From Onthophagus taurus (Eukaryota > Arthropoda > Insecta > Coleoptera > Scarabaeidae): a stretch of DNA of 64,000 nucleotides. Position 1 is the first letter of the stretch, and the number at the start of each line of letters is the position of its first letter. The translations under genes and the position numbers were made by a program. The DNA lies in the NCBI RefSeq assembly GCF_036711975.1, contig NC_091970.1:1557501-1621500 (forward strand), read 5' to 3'. This document shows, piece after piece, positions 62,001-64,000 of this stretch. A model generated the notes under the pieces. It worked only from the letters and a program-made list of their open reading frames with translations. It ran no database searches and was not told the DNA's origin.

Positions 62001-62543
62001 CTGGCCATAAGTCAGAAACTATAAGCGATAGAGAAAAATGTTTTGCACCAAAATTGTTCATTTTGAACCAGAAATGCATAATCCATAACAAAGATTTCTT
62101 CTAGTTGTCTGCATTTTATGCAAAGCAACCCATAATCTTCTAAATGTCAAATTACAGCACTTATGTTCATAAATTTACCATAAGTCAGAAATTATTAGCG
62201 ATGGAGAAAAAAGTTGTGGACCAAAATTCTTCATTTAGAACCAAAAAAGCATAATCCAGAACAAAGATCTCTTCTAGATGGCTGCATTTTTTGCAAACTA
62301 ATCCATAATCTTCTAAATGTCAAATTTCAGCACTTATGTTCATAAATCTGCCATAAGTCAGAAGCTATAACCGATGAGAGAGCCCCATAAATGTCTTATG
62401 AACCATAATTAGCGATCTCGCTGAGACAACCTGTATATTTAATTACTTTCCGTTTAGGTTTTAATTATAGAAAGTCTGACAATCAAGAAGTTTATATGGA
62501 TCCAACGATAGTAGCCCCACGTATTTATAAATCAACTAGTTGA
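53021..62543 (+). CDS. Transmembrane channel-like (TMC) protein, TMC7-like, 5' end missing
   Basis: Exons are 53021-53596, 53647-53782, 55393-55763, 55816-55966, 56019-56260, 56412-56532, 56589-56704, 56832-57119, 57177-57317, 57379-57509 and 62458-62543, in phase, giving about 786 residues. The first listed exon needs two bases from an upstream exon not found. The N-terminal 190 residues are cytosolic and hydrophilic, with a 21-residue tandem repeat. Several hydrophobic helices follow from exon 55393 on. ENCWENNFAKEVYRL (exon 56589) is the TMC signature with its CWE triplet. The length fits the TMC5-8 group rather than the much longer insect Tmc. Relatives are ion-channel or channel-regulating proteins related to TMEM16. 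The last intron (57510-62457) contains the 342-bp satellite. Confidence 0.88.
54070..55150. repeat. Nested repeats in TMC intron: flanking duplication around a 188-bp triplicate
   Basis: Units of about 188 bases starting CCTAAAAATTGGTTATTTTA repeat near 54235, 54423 and 54611 with few differences, with a diverged fourth near 54800. They are enclosed by direct copies of another ~150-base sequence (54070-54220 and 54990-55150, with GAATCTTGAAACTTCCAATG), so the triplicate may have arisen inside a duplicated segment. Confidence 0.85.
57655..57890. repeat. Short repeats with CTGC-GCAG palindromes
   Basis: Imperfect 40-60 base units in which small palindromes recur: CTGCCTGCAG, CTGTCTGCAG, CTGCAAGCAG and CTGCCAGCAG, often followed by TATCTA or TATTTAT. 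They sit directly before the 342-bp satellite in the same intron. Confidence 0.65.
57890..62370. repeat. Satellite array, 342-bp dimers of ~171-bp monomers
   Basis: The marker GTTCATAAATTTACC occurs at 58061, 58403, 58745, 59087, 59429, 59771, 60113, 60455, 60797, 61139, 61481, 61823 and 62165 (a few with one base changed): twelve steps of exactly 342, then a half step of 172 to 62337. Each dimer is a type A monomer (ACAGCACTTATGTTCATAAA) and a type B monomer (ATCGATCACTTCATAAATC). Some variants, such as GCACTTTTTGGAAAC, recur four dimers apart (near 59550 and 60918). Fills almost the whole last TMC intron. Confidence 0.96.

Positions 62544-64000
<1,457 letters not shown>

Overview
The window looks like nuclear DNA from an insect: AT-rich, with small exons, GT/AG introns and invertebrate-type transposons. 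A beetle is my best guess, with low confidence on the order. It holds six protein-coding genes or parts of genes, several decayed or intact transposable elements, and an unusual number of tandem repeat arrays, most of them inside introns.

Layout. 1-6957 (+) is the 3' half of a RINT1 homologue whose first visible intron carries a ~530-bp tandem array. 7187-13640 is a transposon cluster: a mariner-like element of DD41D type, with a damaged transposase, sits at the exact centre of a palindromic element; a second long-TIR element abuts it at a shared TA; non-LTR retrotransposon and other transposase relics follow. 14472-16800 is an apparently intact piggyBac-like element with TTAA target duplications. 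21166-25745 is a hairpin-bearing satellite. 26894-34033 (+) is a conserved gene of unknown function with a helix-hairpin-helix-like motif; its large last intron holds retroelement and transposase relics and a ~317-bp array. A second hairpin satellite (35570-36634), with the same core architecture in the opposite orientation, and a 379-bp triplicate lie downstream.

38354-46347 (-) is a KIAA0319/KIAA0319L-like PKD-domain membrane protein of 984 residues with a 60-bp/430-bp higher-order array in one intron. Head-to-head with it, 48640-50660 (+) is a Sans/USH1G homologue (487 residues). The region between them contains a partial duplication of the shared promoter together with dead copies of both first exons. 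53021-62543 (+) is a TMC-family membrane protein (5' exon not found) whose last intron holds a satellite in perfect 342-bp register. 62969-63393 (+) is the first coding exon of FoxK, with its FHA domain.

The genes do not form a pathway; they are ordinary neighbours. The most distinctive content is the set of tandem arrays whose monomers carry a short-loop hairpin. The two that flank the 26.9-34.0 kb gene share a GCCGA / stem / loop / stem / GAGGC core and reduce to the same CCGAGGC sequence when the hairpin is lost. All exon coordinates were derived by eye from reading frame, splice dinucleotides and phase; homology calls rest on remembered family motifs, without database searches.
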